Notes under the pieces: generated by a model | Told to the model about the DNA's origin: nothing | Database searches by the model: none | Seen by the model: only the letters and a program-made list of their open reading frames with translations | Source of the DNA: Acholeplasmatales bacterium | Lineage (GTDB): Bacteria > Bacillota_I > Bacilli_A > Acholeplasmatales > Anaeroplasmataceae | Length of the DNA: 35,802 bases | Assembly (NCBI GenBank): GCA_024690445.1 | Contig: JAILPD010000029.1 | Location: forward strand, 1-35,802 | Reading direction: 5' to 3' | Part shown: piece after piece, positions 7,553-16,039 of the stretch | Layout: each line of letters opens with the position of its first letter | Position numbering within the stretch: the stretch's first letter is position 1 | Made by a program: the position numbers and the translations under genes

Positions 7553-8716
7553 ATGAGAGATTTTGTTAGTAAGAAGGTTAGAGATATCAAGCCATCAGGT
7601 ATTAGAAAATTCTTTGATATTGCATCTGAAATAGAAGGGGCAATATCACTTGGTGTTGGTGAACCTGATTTTGATACTCCTTGGCATATTAGAGAAGAAG
7701 GTATTTATTCCTTAGAAAAAGGAAAGACATACTATACTTCAAATAGTGGTTTAAAGGAATTAAGACTAGAAATAGCTAAATATAACAAAAGAAAATATAA
7801 TCTTGATTATGATGGATTGAGTGAGTGCTTAGTTACAGTTGGTGGTAGTGAGGCTATTGATTTAGCAATGCGTGCTATTATTGAACCAGGGGATGAAATA
7901 ATCATTGTTACTCCATGCTATGTATCATATGAACCATGTGTTACTTTAGCTGGTGGTGTAGTTAAAACTATTGCATTAAAGAATGAAAATGAATTCCGTT
8001 TAACAAAAAAGGAATTAGAAGATGCTATTACGGATAAAAGTAAGGCAGTAATCATTAATTTTCCTAACAACCCAACTGGTGCTGTTATGAGATTAAATGA
8101 TTTAAAGGATATCGCAGAAGTATGTATTAAGCATGATTTATTAGTTATTTCAGATGAGATTTATGCTGAATTATCATATTATGGAAATCATGAATCGATT
8201 GCATCTTTACCTGGTATGAAGGAAAGATGTATCGTAGTAAATGGTTTTTCAAAAGCATTTTCTATGACAGGTTGGCGATTAGGTTATGCTTTAGGTCCAA
8301 GTGATATCATTAAGATGATGACAAAAATTCATCAATTCTGTATCATGTGTGCTCCTACAACATCCCAATATGCCGCTATTGAAGCTTTAAAAAATGGTGA
8401 TAATGATGTTTCGTTAATGAAAGAATCATATGATGAAAGAAGACGCTATCTACTAGATAGATTAAAAAGAATGGGACTTCCATGCTTTACTCCACATGGT
8501 GCTTTCTATGTGTTCCCTGATATTAGAAGTTTTGGATTATCAAGTGATGATTTCTGTTTAAAGCTACTTGAGCAGGAAAAGGTAGTTGTAGTTCCTGGTA
8601 ATGCATTTGGTGAATCAGGTGAAGGATTTGTAAGAATTTCTTATGCTTATTCAATTGATGATTTAAGAACTGCATTAGATAGAGTTGAAAGATTCATTAA
8701 AACATTAAAAAAATAA
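7553..8716 (+). CDS. alaT: PLP-dependent class I/II aminotransferase (AlaT/PatA-like)
   Basis: 387 residues with the full fold-type I aminotransferase layout. N-terminal segment SLGVGEPDFDTP; FPNNPTGAV binds the substrate and cofactor; SDEIYAELSY carries the Asp that contacts the PLP ring nitrogen; NGFSKAFSMTGWRLGY carries the Schiff-base lysine (SKAFSM); a C-terminal VRISYAY arginine binds the substrate carboxylate. It is closest in pattern to the PatA/YugH group, which transfer amino groups between alanine, aspartate or aromatic amino acids and 2-oxo acids. The adjacent Lrp regulator favours the B. subtilis alaRT arrangement. I prefer the ATG at 7553 to a GTG at 7544 that overlaps the regulator. 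The ribosome site is weak, so translation is probably coupled. Confidence 0.88.
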   Translation: MRDFVSKKVRDIKPSGIRKFFDIASEIEGAISLGVGEPDFDTPWHIREEGIYSLEKGKTYYTSNSGLKELRLEIAKYNKRKYNLDYDGLSECLVTVGGSEAIDLAMRAIIEPGDEIIIVTPCYVSYEPCVTLAGGVVKTIALKNENEFRLTKKELEDAITDKSKAVIINFPNNPTGAVMRLNDLKDIAEVCIKHDLLVISDEIYAELSYYGNHESIASLPGMKERCIVVNGFSKAFSMTGWRLGYALGPSDIIKMMTKIHQFCIMCAPTTSQYAAIEALKNGDNDVSLMKESYDERRRYLLDRLKRMGLPCFTPHGAFYVFPDIRSFGLSSDDFCLKLLEQEKVVVVPGNAFGESGEGFVRISYAYSIDDLRTALDRVERFIKTLKK

Positions 8717-8726
8717 TATAAGAATT

Positions 8727-8751
8727 AGAGTCTTTGACTCTTTTCTTTTTG
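8727..8751 (+). terminator. Terminator after the aminotransferase
   Basis: AGAGTC (8727-8732) pairs with GACTCT (8736-8741), loop TTT, tail TTTCTTTTTG. Its T-tail runs into the -35 box of the prfB promoter. Confidence 0.78.
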
Positions 8752-8777
8752 CGTAATTTCGTACTATAGTGTATAAT
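8749..8777 (+). promoter_or_regulatory. Promoter of prfB
   Basis: TTGCGT (8749-8754), 17 bases, TATAAT (8772-8777). The predicted transcript starts about 12 bases before the ATG at 8796. The -35 shares bases with the preceding terminator's T-tract. Confidence 0.7.
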
Positions 8778-8795
8778 TTATATGTGGTGAATTCT

Positions 8796-9902
8796 ATGGA
8801 AAAATATGAGTTAAATAAATTCATAAATGAATATAGTAAAAAGCTCCTTGATTTATATCAAGCTTTTTCGATTTCCGTAAAAAAAACTGAATATGAAGCC
8901 TTAAGCAAGGAGATACAAGCTGATGGCTTTTGGAATGATCAAAAGAAGGCTCAGGATACAATTTCTAAGCTTAATGCGATTAAGGATGTTATAAGCCAAT
9001 ATGATTCACTAGAAAGTAAATTTAATGACATAAAAGAAAACATTGAACCAGCTTTAAATGACGCTGATTTAATGATGATGTTAGAGGATGAAATAGAATC
9101 ATTTAAAAATGCATTAGAAGAAAGTGAAAAGAATGCTTTATTAAGTGGTAAATATGATTTCAATAATTGTATTTTAGAATTACACCCAGGTGCTGGTGGT
9201 ACTGAATCAATGGACTGGGCATTAATGTTATATAGAATGTATTCTAGATATTTTAATTTAAAAGGATATAAAGAATCAATCTTAGAATATCAAGCTGGTA
9301 GTGAGGCTGGTATTAAGTCTATTTCTATAGAGGTCAATGGGCCATATGCCTATGGTAGATTAAAGGGTGAACGTGGAGTTCATCGTTTAGTTAGAATTTC
9401 ACCATTTGATTCTAGTAAGGCAAGACACACGTCATTTTGTTCTTGTGATGTAACACCAATTATTGAAGATAGCAATGATATTGAAATAAAGGATGAGGAC
9501 ATTAAAATTGATGTATTCCATTCATCTGGTGCTGGTGGTCAAAGTGTAAATACAACAGATTCAGCTGTAAGAATCACTCATAAACCAACTGGTATTGTAG
9601 TTACATGTCAAAATGAAAGAAGTCAAATTAAAAATAAAGAATTTGCCATGAATGTTTTACGTTCTAAGCTTGCAAATTTGGAGATAAAGAAAAGAGAAGA
9701 GGAATTAAATTCTGAAAAGGGTAGCCAAATGAAGATTGATTTTGGTTCGCAGATTAGATCTTATGTATTCACTCCATATACGTTGGTAAAGGACCACAGA
9801 AGTGAGTATTCTGAAAACAATGTTGAATCTGTTATGAATGGTAATTTGGATGGATTTATTGATGCATATTTAAAATTTATTGCAGGTGGAAAAAATGAAT
9901 AA
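8796..9902 (+). CDS. prfB: Peptide chain release factor 2 (RF2)
   Basis: 368 residues in one continuous frame. RF2 recognises UAA and UGA in the ribosomal A site and triggers peptide release. The recognition tripeptide is SPF (202-204), which marks RF2 rather than RF1 (PxT), and the catalytic GGQ is at 247-249 (GAGGQSVNTTDSAVRITH). The start at 8796 is chosen because the predicted transcript begins only just upstream; an in-frame GTG at 8769 falls inside the -10 region. Most bacterial prfB genes need a programmed +1 frameshift at an in-frame UGA near codon 25. None is present here, and codons 20-30 read straight through. A strong hairpin lies at that very position. The last 8 bases overlap the next gene. 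Confidence 0.96.
   Translation: MEKYELNKFINEYSKKLLDLYQAFSISVKKTEYEALSKEIQADGFWNDQKKAQDTISKLNAIKDVISQYDSLESKFNDIKENIEPALNDADLMMMLEDEIESFKNALEESEKNALLSGKYDFNNCILELHPGAGGTESMDWALMLYRMYSRYFNLKGYKESILEYQAGSEAGIKSISIEVNGPYAYGRLKGERGVHRLVRISPFDSSKARHTSFCSCDVTPIIEDSNDIEIKDEDIKIDVFHSSGAGGQSVNTTDSAVRITHKPTGIVVTCQNERSQIKNKEFAMNVLRSKLANLEIKKREEELNSEKGSQMKIDFGSQIRSYVFTPYTLVKDHRSEYSENNVESVMNGNLDGFIDAYLKFIAGGKNE
8838..8868 (+). other. Bulged hairpin inside the 5' end of prfB
   Basis: AAAAAGC (8838-8844) pairs with GCTTTTT (8862-8868). After a 3-base bulge, TTGAT (8848-8852) pairs with ATCAA (8857-8861) around TTAT. The 3' arm ends in five T residues, giving a terminator-like outline within codons 15-25 of prfB. 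Whether it acts in RNA is unknown. Confidence 0.5.
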
Positions 9903-10839
9903 CGATGAGAAAAAGGAAATGACACTTGAAGAAATAAAAAGAATAAAATTAAGAAAATTATTGAAACAATATTTATTTGTTTCTTTTGGTGTAATCTTAG
10001 TTGATTTAGGATTCTATTTTTTCCTTCAACCAGCCAATTTAGTTATTGGAGGAATGACAGGTGTATCTATCATTTTAAGTAGATATATTCCTGATACATC
10101 TTGGTTTACTCCATCAATTTTCTTATATTTTGCCAATGGTATATGCTTGATTTTAGGTTTAATTTTTATTGGTAAAGATTTCTTTTTTAAGACTATTTAT
10201 GCATCATTATTATCTCCAACATTTATCTTTATTTTAGAAAAGACAGTAGATCCTAATGTGTTTTATAACAACATAGAAGAAACTAAATTATTAATATGCT
10301 TTTTATGTAGCTCATTGTTAACGGGCTTAGGTGTAGGTATAGCTGTAAAGAATAATGGTTCTACAGGTGGAATGGATGTCATTCAAAAAATAATTAGTAA
10401 ATTCTTTAAGGTTCCTATGTCTATTACAATGTATGTTACTGATATTATCGTTGTATTTATTGCGGGATTCTATTTCAATCCATTTAAATTTGATTTAGGT
10501 TTAACAGTTTACGGTATTGTAGGTGTTATTGGGGTTGCATATATTGTCGATGTAGTTGCCTTATCATTAAGACCAAGAAGAACAATGTATGTTATTACTA
10601 AAAAGCCAGATAGCATTAAAGAAGTTATTTATAAAGAATTAGATAGAGGTGTTACATTATCAGATGTAAGAGGTGGCTATACTGGTGATACTCTTACAAT
10701 GATAATTTGTACAATGGATAAGAATGAAGCCTATCGTATGTCAAGCATTGTAACAAGCATTGATCCTAAAGCATTTACCTTTGTTACATCTTGTAAAGAG
10801 GTAAGAGGAGAATATGATAATAGAGGATTTTTCTTATGA
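9895..10839 (+). CDS. YitT-family membrane protein (DUF161/DUF2179)
   Basis: 314 residues. After a charged N-terminus (about 1-28) come five or six hydrophobic segments (about 29-230), including the family motif LQPANLVIGGMTGVSIIL. This is followed by NNGSTGGMDVIQKII and a cytoplasmic C-terminal DUF2179 domain (about 235-310) with MYVITKKPDSI and GVTLSDVRGGYTG. YitT proteins are widespread in Firmicutes, often as many paralogues; a transport function is suspected but not established. AGGTGG (9884-9889) in the end of prfB serves the ATG at 9895, which overlaps the prfB stop. Its own stop overlaps recX by 4 bases (ATGA), so prfB, this gene and recX form one operon. Confidence 0.9.
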   Translation: MNNDEKKEMTLEEIKRIKLRKLLKQYLFVSFGVILVDLGFYFFLQPANLVIGGMTGVSIILSRYIPDTSWFTPSIFLYFANGICLILGLIFIGKDFFFKTIYASLLSPTFIFILEKTVDPNVFYNNIEETKLLICFLCSSLLTGLGVGIAVKNNGSTGGMDVIQKIISKFFKVPMSITMYVTDIIVVFIAGFYFNPFKFDLGLTVYGIVGVIGVAYIVDVVALSLRPRRTMYVITKKPDSIKEVIYKELDRGVTLSDVRGGYTGDTLTMIICTMDKNEAYRMSSIVTSIDPKAFTFVTSCKEVRGEYDNRGFFL

Positions 10840-11438
10840 TAATAGATTCAGTTACTAAGTCAAAAAAGAAAAGTGTATATGTTGTAGCTATTGGGAATAA
10901 AACTTATGAATTTAATGAAGATATCATTATTGAATTTAACCTTTATAAGGGTAAAGAAATAAGTGATGGTTTATTAAATAAGGCATTAGCTTCTAATTCA
11001 TTAAATGATTATTACAATAAGGCTTTAAATTATGCTTTAAGATATTATAAAAGCTCATATGATACTAAGAATTATTTAAAGGAAAAAGGATTATCAAATG
11101 AGCTTGCAGATGAGATAGTAAACAAGCTGATTGAGAAGAATATTATTAATGATAAGAAGATTGTTGAAAATAGTATATTTTCACTAGTTAAATCATGTAA
11201 TGGTAAATTATTGATTATTGAAAAGCTTAAGCAAAAAAGATTCGATATTAATTTAATCAATGAATGTGTTAATAATATCGATATGGATTTTTATTTTGAA
11301 TCTTTAAATAAGCTATATGAAAAGGTCAAAAATAAATATGATAAATATCCTGATTATGTAAGAATAGGTAAGCTAAAAGGATATTTATATAGTAGGGGAT
11401 ATTCCACAAATGATATCTCAATACTAGAAATAAAATAG
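10836..11438 (+). CDS. recX: RecX-like regulatory protein (modulator of RecA)
   Basis: 200 residues, mostly helical and charged. The central part shows the tandem three-helix RecX repeats: YYNKALNYALRYYKSSYDTK with LKEKGLSNELADEIVNKLIEK (repeat 1), then repeats about 110-145 and 150-200, the last containing KLKGYLYSRGYSTNDI. RecX proteins bind RecA filaments and restrain recombination. Sequence conservation in the family is low, so the call rests on this helical repeat pattern and length. The ATG overlaps the YitT stop by 4 bases. The sequence is very rich in AAT/AAA codons. A terminator follows immediately. Confidence 0.85.
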   Translation: MIIDSVTKSKKKSVYVVAIGNKTYEFNEDIIIEFNLYKGKEISDGLLNKALASNSLNDYYNKALNYALRYYKSSYDTKNYLKEKGLSNELADEIVNKLIEKNIINDKKIVENSIFSLVKSCNGKLLIIEKLKQKRFDINLINECVNNIDMDFYFESLNKLYEKVKNKYDKYPDYVRIGKLKGYLYSRGYSTNDISILEIK

Positions 11439-11464
11439 GGTCTATGATGGACCCTTATATTTTG
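11437..11464 (+). terminator. Terminator after recX
   Basis: AGGGTC (11437-11442, overlapping the stop codon) pairs with GACCCT (11450-11455), loop TATGATG, tail TATATTTTG. Confidence 0.68.
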
Positions 11465-11488
11465 TATATAGAATAAATTCTATAAATC

Positions 11489-11517
11489 TTGTTAATTAGC
11501 ACCGTTTGAGGTATAAT
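11489..11517 (+). promoter_or_regulatory. Promoter of glgB
   Basis: TTGTTA (11489-11494), 17 bases, TATAAT (11512-11517). It gives a leader of roughly 35 bases before the ATG at 11560. Confidence 0.7.
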
Positions 11518-11559
11518 TACTATAAACATTTCGATGAATTTTTACATTGGAGGTACATT

Positions 11560-13452
11560 ATGATACGTAACAATATTGATGATAATTTTTTATATTATTT
11601 TAAAAAGGGCGATTGTTTAGATGCTTATAATACATTTGGAGCTCATTTAGTAAAAGATGAATATGGGAATAATATTGCTTGTGAATTTGCTTTATATGCA
11701 CCTAATGCTTGTTATGTAGAATTAATTGGCGACTTCAATGGCTTCACTGAAGGTGTAACAAAAATGGAAAAAATCCATAACGATGGTGTTTTCTATATTA
11801 AACTTGATGGCAATTTCGAAGGACATAAATATAAATATGTAATCATTACTAATGGTGGTCAAAAGCTTTATAAGGCTGACCCTTACGCATTTAGAAGTGC
11901 ATTAAGACCACTTCAAGATTCAGTAATTTATAATGTATTTTATCCATATGAATGGAATGATTCAGAATGGGAAAAGAATCATAAGAAGACTTATGATCAA
12001 CCTACACTAATTTATGAAATGCATTTAGGCTCTTGGAAAAGAAAGGGCGAAGGAGATAATGATTTCTATAATTATGTAGAAATTGCAAATATGTTATGTG
12101 ATTATCTAAAGGATTTTGGATATACACATGTTGAAATTATGCCAGTATATGAGCACCCACTAGATGCATCTTGGGGATATCAAGGAACTGGTTATTATGC
12201 AATTACTCCAAGATATGGTACACCTCATGATTTTATGAAGTTTATCGATATCTTACATCAACATGGCTATGGTGTTATCTTGGACTGGGTACCTGGTCAT
12301 ATTTGTAAGGATGCCTTTGGTTTATACATGTTTGATGGTACGCCACTTTATGAATATCCAAATGAGCAAGATAGAGAAAATCCAGAATGGGGTACTGCAA
12401 ACCTAGATTTAGGTAAAGGTATTACTAGAAGTTTCTTATATTCAAATGCTTTATATTTTATGAAATATTTCCATGTGGATGGATTTAGAGTAGATGCGGT
12501 TTCAAATTTAATTTATTATCTTGGTAATTGTAATAGAGGTACTAATATTGGTGCTTGTGAATTCATTAAGAATTTATCAAATTTATTATTCAAGCAAGAC
12601 GATAGAGTATTATTAATTGCCGAAGATTCAAGCGCATTCCCTAATGTAACAAAACCAACATCTGATGATGGTTTAGGCTTTAATTATAAGTGGGATATGG
12701 GTTGGATGAATGACACATTAAAATATTTTAAATTAGACCCTGTTTATAGAAAGTATCATCACAATCAATTAACATTCTCCATGATGTATTTTTATAATGA
12801 ACAATTCATGTTACCACTATCTCATGATGAGGTAGTTCATATGAAGGGCTCTTTATTAAATAAGATGCCAGGTGACCAGTGGAAGCAGTTTGCTTCATAT
12901 AGAGCATTAATGGGCTATATGATGACTCACCCAGGAAAGAAGTTATTGTTCATGGGTAATGAGCTTGCATCATATGATGAATGGCATTATGAAAGTGAGC
13001 TTCCTTGGTTTATATTAAAGTATCCTACTCATGATGCTTCATGGCGTTTTATGAAGGAATTAACAATGCTTTATAAATCAGAGCCTGCCCTATGGGAAAT
13101 GGATTATCAGTTTGAAGGCTTTAAATGGATTGATGCTAATAATGGTGATCAATCAATGTTTGTATTTGCAAGATTTGCTAAAAATCCAAAGGATCATATT
13201 GTTGTAGTAATGAATTTTACTCCAAATACTTATGAAGAATATCGTATTGGATGTATTGCAAATTACAATTATGAATATGTTGAAATTATGAATACTGATA
13301 GAGATTATTATGGTGGTTCTAATATGATTAATCCTGATCCTATTAAGATTGAAAAGAAACCATATCACAATCAAAAATATTCTATGAATATCAAGATTGG
13401 TCCACTTTCAGTATTAATGTTTAAAGCAAGGCCAAAGAAAAAGGCAAAATAA
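11560..13452 (+). CDS. glgB: 1,4-alpha-glucan branching enzyme
   Basis: 630 residues, typical of the shorter Gram-positive form. An N-terminal CBM48 sandwich (about 35-130, with LIGDFNGF) is followed by a GH13 barrel (about 150-520) and a C-terminal beta domain. The barrel carries EMHLGSWKR, LDWVPGH, the nucleophile Asp312 in VDGFRVDAV, the acid/base Glu355 in LIAEDSS and the third acid Asp423 in LSHDEVVH. It cuts alpha-1,4 chains and rejoins them by alpha-1,6 bonds, making the branches of glycogen. The start is set by TTGGAGGT about 6 bases upstream. It is followed by glycogen phosphorylase. The synthesis genes glgC and glgA are not in the window, so the pathway must be completed elsewhere. 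Confidence 0.96.
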   Translation: MIRNNIDDNFLYYFKKGDCLDAYNTFGAHLVKDEYGNNIACEFALYAPNACYVELIGDFNGFTEGVTKMEKIHNDGVFYIKLDGNFEGHKYKYVIITNGGQKLYKADPYAFRSALRPLQDSVIYNVFYPYEWNDSEWEKNHKKTYDQPTLIYEMHLGSWKRKGEGDNDFYNYVEIANMLCDYLKDFGYTHVEIMPVYEHPLDASWGYQGTGYYAITPRYGTPHDFMKFIDILHQHGYGVILDWVPGHICKDAFGLYMFDGTPLYEYPNEQDRENPEWGTANLDLGKGITRSFLYSNALYFMKYFHVDGFRVDAVSNLIYYLGNCNRGTNIGACEFIKNLSNLLFKQDDRVLLIAEDSSAFPNVTKPTSDDGLGFNYKWDMGWMNDTLKYFKLDPVYRKYHHNQLTFSMMYFYNEQFMLPLSHDEVVHMKGSLLNKMPGDQWKQFASYRALMGYMMTHPGKKLLFMGNELASYDEWHYESELPWFILKYPTHDASWRFMKELTMLYKSEPALWEMDYQFEGFKWIDANNGDQSMFVFARFAKNPKDHIVVVMNFTPNTYEEYRIGCIANYNYEYVEIMNTDRDYYGGSNMINPDPIKIEKKPYHNQKYSMNIKIGPLSVLMFKARPKKKAK

Positions 13453-13487
13453 AAACGTTTTATATATTTTATATTACTGATATTTAA

Positions 13488-13514
13488 TTGAAATTAAACA
13501 AAATATGCTAAACT
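13488..13514 (+). promoter_or_regulatory. Possible promoter of glgP
   Basis: TTGAAA (13488-13493) and an extended -10, TGC-TAAACT (13506-13514), with a short 15-base spacer. No terminator separates glgB from glgP, so read-through from glgB is equally possible. Confidence 0.35.
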
Positions 13515-13549
13515 TTAAATATAATTTAAAGAAATGGGGGAGTTTTTTT

Positions 13550-15979
13550 ATGAAGGATTATCCATGTTTTAAAGATGTTCAAACTTTCAAAAAAGCATTT
13601 ATTGAAAATGTTGAAAGTAAATTTGCAATTGATTTTGAAGATTCAACTCCATACCAGCGTTATGTAACACTTGGTAAGATGGTTAGATATAAGATTGCTG
13701 CAGATTGGGAAAGAACAAGAAAGTTAACAAGTGAAAGACAATTAAAGAGGGTTTATTACTTCTCAATGGAATTCCTAATGGGAAGAATGATTACAAATAA
13801 TTTAATGAATGCTGGTGTTTATGACACTGTTAAGAAGGCATTTGATGAATTAGGTATTGATTTAAATGAAATTGAGCATCAAGAAGCAGATGCAGGTTTA
13901 GGTAACGGTGGTTTAGGTAGACTTGCAGCTTGTTTTATGGACTCAGTTGCATCTTTAGGTTTACCTGTTTATGGTAACTGTATCAGATATAGATATGGTT
14001 TCTTTGAACAAGGTATTAAGAATGGTTACCAGGTTGAATATCCTGACCGTTGGTTAAAGGATGTTAACGTTTGGGAAATCAGAAAAGATAATAAAGCAAT
14101 TGATGTTCCTTTCTATGGATGGATTGATATTTCATCAATTAATGGTAAGTTACAGGTTAAACATAGAGACGCTGAATATGTAAAGGCTGTTCCTTATGAT
14201 ATGCCTATTATTGGTGATAATAACCATGTAGTAAATACATTAAGACTTTGGAGTGCAGAACCAAGTGATAAGAACCAAGGTGCTGAAAGCTATGAGGCTC
14301 ATTCTAAGGTAAGTGAGATTTCATCTATGCTTTATCCTAATGATGAAACAGATGAAGGTAAGATTTTAAGATTAAAGCAACAATATTTCTTTGTATGTGC
14401 TGGTGTAAATTCCATTATTAACTCACATAAAAAGAATTATCATACAGTTAAAAATTTAGCTGATAAGGTTGTATTCCATATCAATGATACACACCCATCA
14501 TTAATCATCGCTGAATTAATGCGTATTTTAGTTGATGAAGAAGGATTAGAATGGGATGAGGCTTGGAATATTACTAAGAATTGTTGTGCATATACAAACC
14601 ATACAATTTTAGCAGAGGCATTAGAGAAGTGGCCTGTTAATTTATTCCAAAGATTATTACCAAGAATCTATACAATCGTAGAGGAAATCAACAGAAGATT
14701 ATTATTCGAAATTGAACAAAGATATGGTCAAAATTCTTATGAAGCATATGAAATGGCTATCATTAAGGATGGTAGAGTACATATGGCTAATTTAGCTATT
14801 CATGGCTCATTCTCTGTAAATGGTGTTGCTGCACTTCATACAGAAATTTTAAAGAATATCGAAATGAAGGTATTCTCTGATTTCTATCCTGGTAAGTTCA
14901 ATAATAAGACTAATGGTATTACTCACCGTCGTTGGTTATTACATTCAAATCCAGAGTTAGTAGAAATCTTAAATGCTAAGTGCCCTGGTTGGGTAAAGGA
15001 TCCTGAAGCTAAGTTCCCATTACTAGAGAAGTATGCAGATGATCCTGAGGTTCAAGCAGCTTATGCTAGGATGAAGTCTCAAAGAAAGCAAGCATTAGCT
15101 AAGAAGGTTTATAAGACTCAAGGTATTTCTCTTGATACAAATTCTATCTTTGATGTTCAAGTTAAGAGATTACATGAATATAAGAGACAGCTAATGAATG
15201 CATTACATATACTATATGTATATGATAGATTAAAGACTGATCCTGAATTCAAAGCTAATTATTATCCTCATACATTCATTTTTGGCGCTAAATCAGCTCC
15301 ATCATATGTATTTGCTAAGAAGGTAATTAAATTAATTAATACAATCGCAGATAAGGTTAATAATGATACAGATACATCTTCATTATTAAAGGTTGTATTT
15401 GCTGTAAATTATAATGTTACATATGCTGAAACTATTATTCCAGCAGCTAACGTTTCAGAACAAATCTCAACTGCTTCTAAGGAAGCTTCAGGTACATCTA
15501 ACATGAAGTTCATGATGAACGGTGCTATTACAATTGGTACATTAGATGGAGCTAACGTTGAAATTAAGGATTTCGTTGGTGACGAAAATATCGTAATCTT
15601 TGGTATGAATGCTAAGGAAGTTACTGATCTTTACGCTAATGGTGGTTATAATCCAAGAGAAATTTATGAAAATGACCCAAGAATTCATTTAGTATTAGAT
15701 CAATTAACTAACGGCTTCTTCGATAAGGTAGCCATAGATGAATTCCAGATGATTAGAGATAATCTAATTAATCAAGATCATTACTTCGTATTAAGAGACT
15801 TTGATTCATATGTTAAGGCTCAAGAGAAGATCAACGAGCTTTATAAGGATCAAAAGAAATGGTTACGTATGTCTATTCTTAATACTGCAAAATCAGGTTT
15901 CTTCACAACAGATAGAACTATGAGACAGTATAATGATGATATTTGGCACACAACACCACTTGTTATTGAAGATAAGTAA
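13550..15979 (+). CDS. glgP: Glycogen/alpha-glucan phosphorylase
   Basis: 809 residues, full length. It releases glucose 1-phosphate from the non-reducing ends of glycogen or maltodextrin. Visible family blocks are YYFSMEFLMGR, DAGLGNGGLGRLAACFMDS, the EALEKWPVNLFQRLLPRIY helix region, GITHRRWL, VKRLHEYKRQLMN and EASGTSNMKFMMNGA, where Lys653 carries pyridoxal phosphate. The start ATG follows GGGGGAG at about 8 bases; upstream in-frame codons cover the likely promoter. There is no long N-terminal regulatory extension, as usual for bacteria. Codon use favours AAG and GGT, closer to the ribosomal genes than to its neighbours, which suggests strong expression. The promoter of the next gene begins inside its last codons. 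Confidence 0.97.
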   Translation: MKDYPCFKDVQTFKKAFIENVESKFAIDFEDSTPYQRYVTLGKMVRYKIAADWERTRKLTSERQLKRVYYFSMEFLMGRMITNNLMNAGVYDTVKKAFDELGIDLNEIEHQEADAGLGNGGLGRLAACFMDSVASLGLPVYGNCIRYRYGFFEQGIKNGYQVEYPDRWLKDVNVWEIRKDNKAIDVPFYGWIDISSINGKLQVKHRDAEYVKAVPYDMPIIGDNNHVVNTLRLWSAEPSDKNQGAESYEAHSKVSEISSMLYPNDETDEGKILRLKQQYFFVCAGVNSIINSHKKNYHTVKNLADKVVFHINDTHPSLIIAELMRILVDEEGLEWDEAWNITKNCCAYTNHTILAEALEKWPVNLFQRLLPRIYTIVEEINRRLLFEIEQRYGQNSYEAYEMAIIKDGRVHMANLAIHGSFSVNGVAALHTEILKNIEMKVFSDFYPGKFNNKTNGITHRRWLLHSNPELVEILNAKCPGWVKDPEAKFPLLEKYADDPEVQAAYARMKSQRKQALAKKVYKTQGISLDTNSIFDVQVKRLHEYKRQLMNALHILYVYDRLKTDPEFKANYYPHTFIFGAKSAPSYVFAKKVIKLINTIADKVNNDTDTSSLLKVVFAVNYNVTYAETIIPAANVSEQISTASKEASGTSNMKFMMNGAITIGTLDGANVEIKDFVGDENIVIFGMNAKEVTDLYANGGYNPREIYENDPRIHLVLDQLTNGFFDKVAIDEFQMIRDNLINQDHYFVLRDFDSYVKAQEKINELYKDQKKWLRMSILNTAKSGFFTTDRTMRQYNDDIWHTTPLVIEDK

Positions 15980-15994
15980 AAAATATTGTAAAAT
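15966..15994 (+). promoter_or_regulatory. Promoter of the MutS-like gene, inside the end of glgP
   Basis: TTGAAG (15966-15971), 17 bases, TAAAAT (15989-15994). The -35 lies in the last codons of glgP and the -10 overlaps the 5' arm of the glgP terminator. Confidence 0.6.
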
Positions 15995-16026
15995 AGGGAA
16001 TGGAAAATTCCCTATTTTTCTTGTTT
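15991..16026 (+). terminator. Terminator after glgP
   Basis: AAATAGGGAAT (15991-16001) pairs perfectly with ATTCCCTATTT (16007-16017) around GGAAA, followed by TTCTTGTTTT. An 11-bp stem, the longest perfect one noted in the window. Confidence 0.88.
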
Positions 16027-16039
16027 TGGAGTTGATATT

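Noticed and set aside
8769..8795. Upstream GTG start for prfB
   Set aside because: The GTG lies in the -10 promoter region, before the predicted transcript start.
13449..13463. AT-rich palindrome around AAAACGTTTT after glgB, as a CcpA site or terminator
   Set aside because: It lacks the two key outer bases (G and C) of the cre consensus, and the stem has no loop or adequate T-tail for a terminator.
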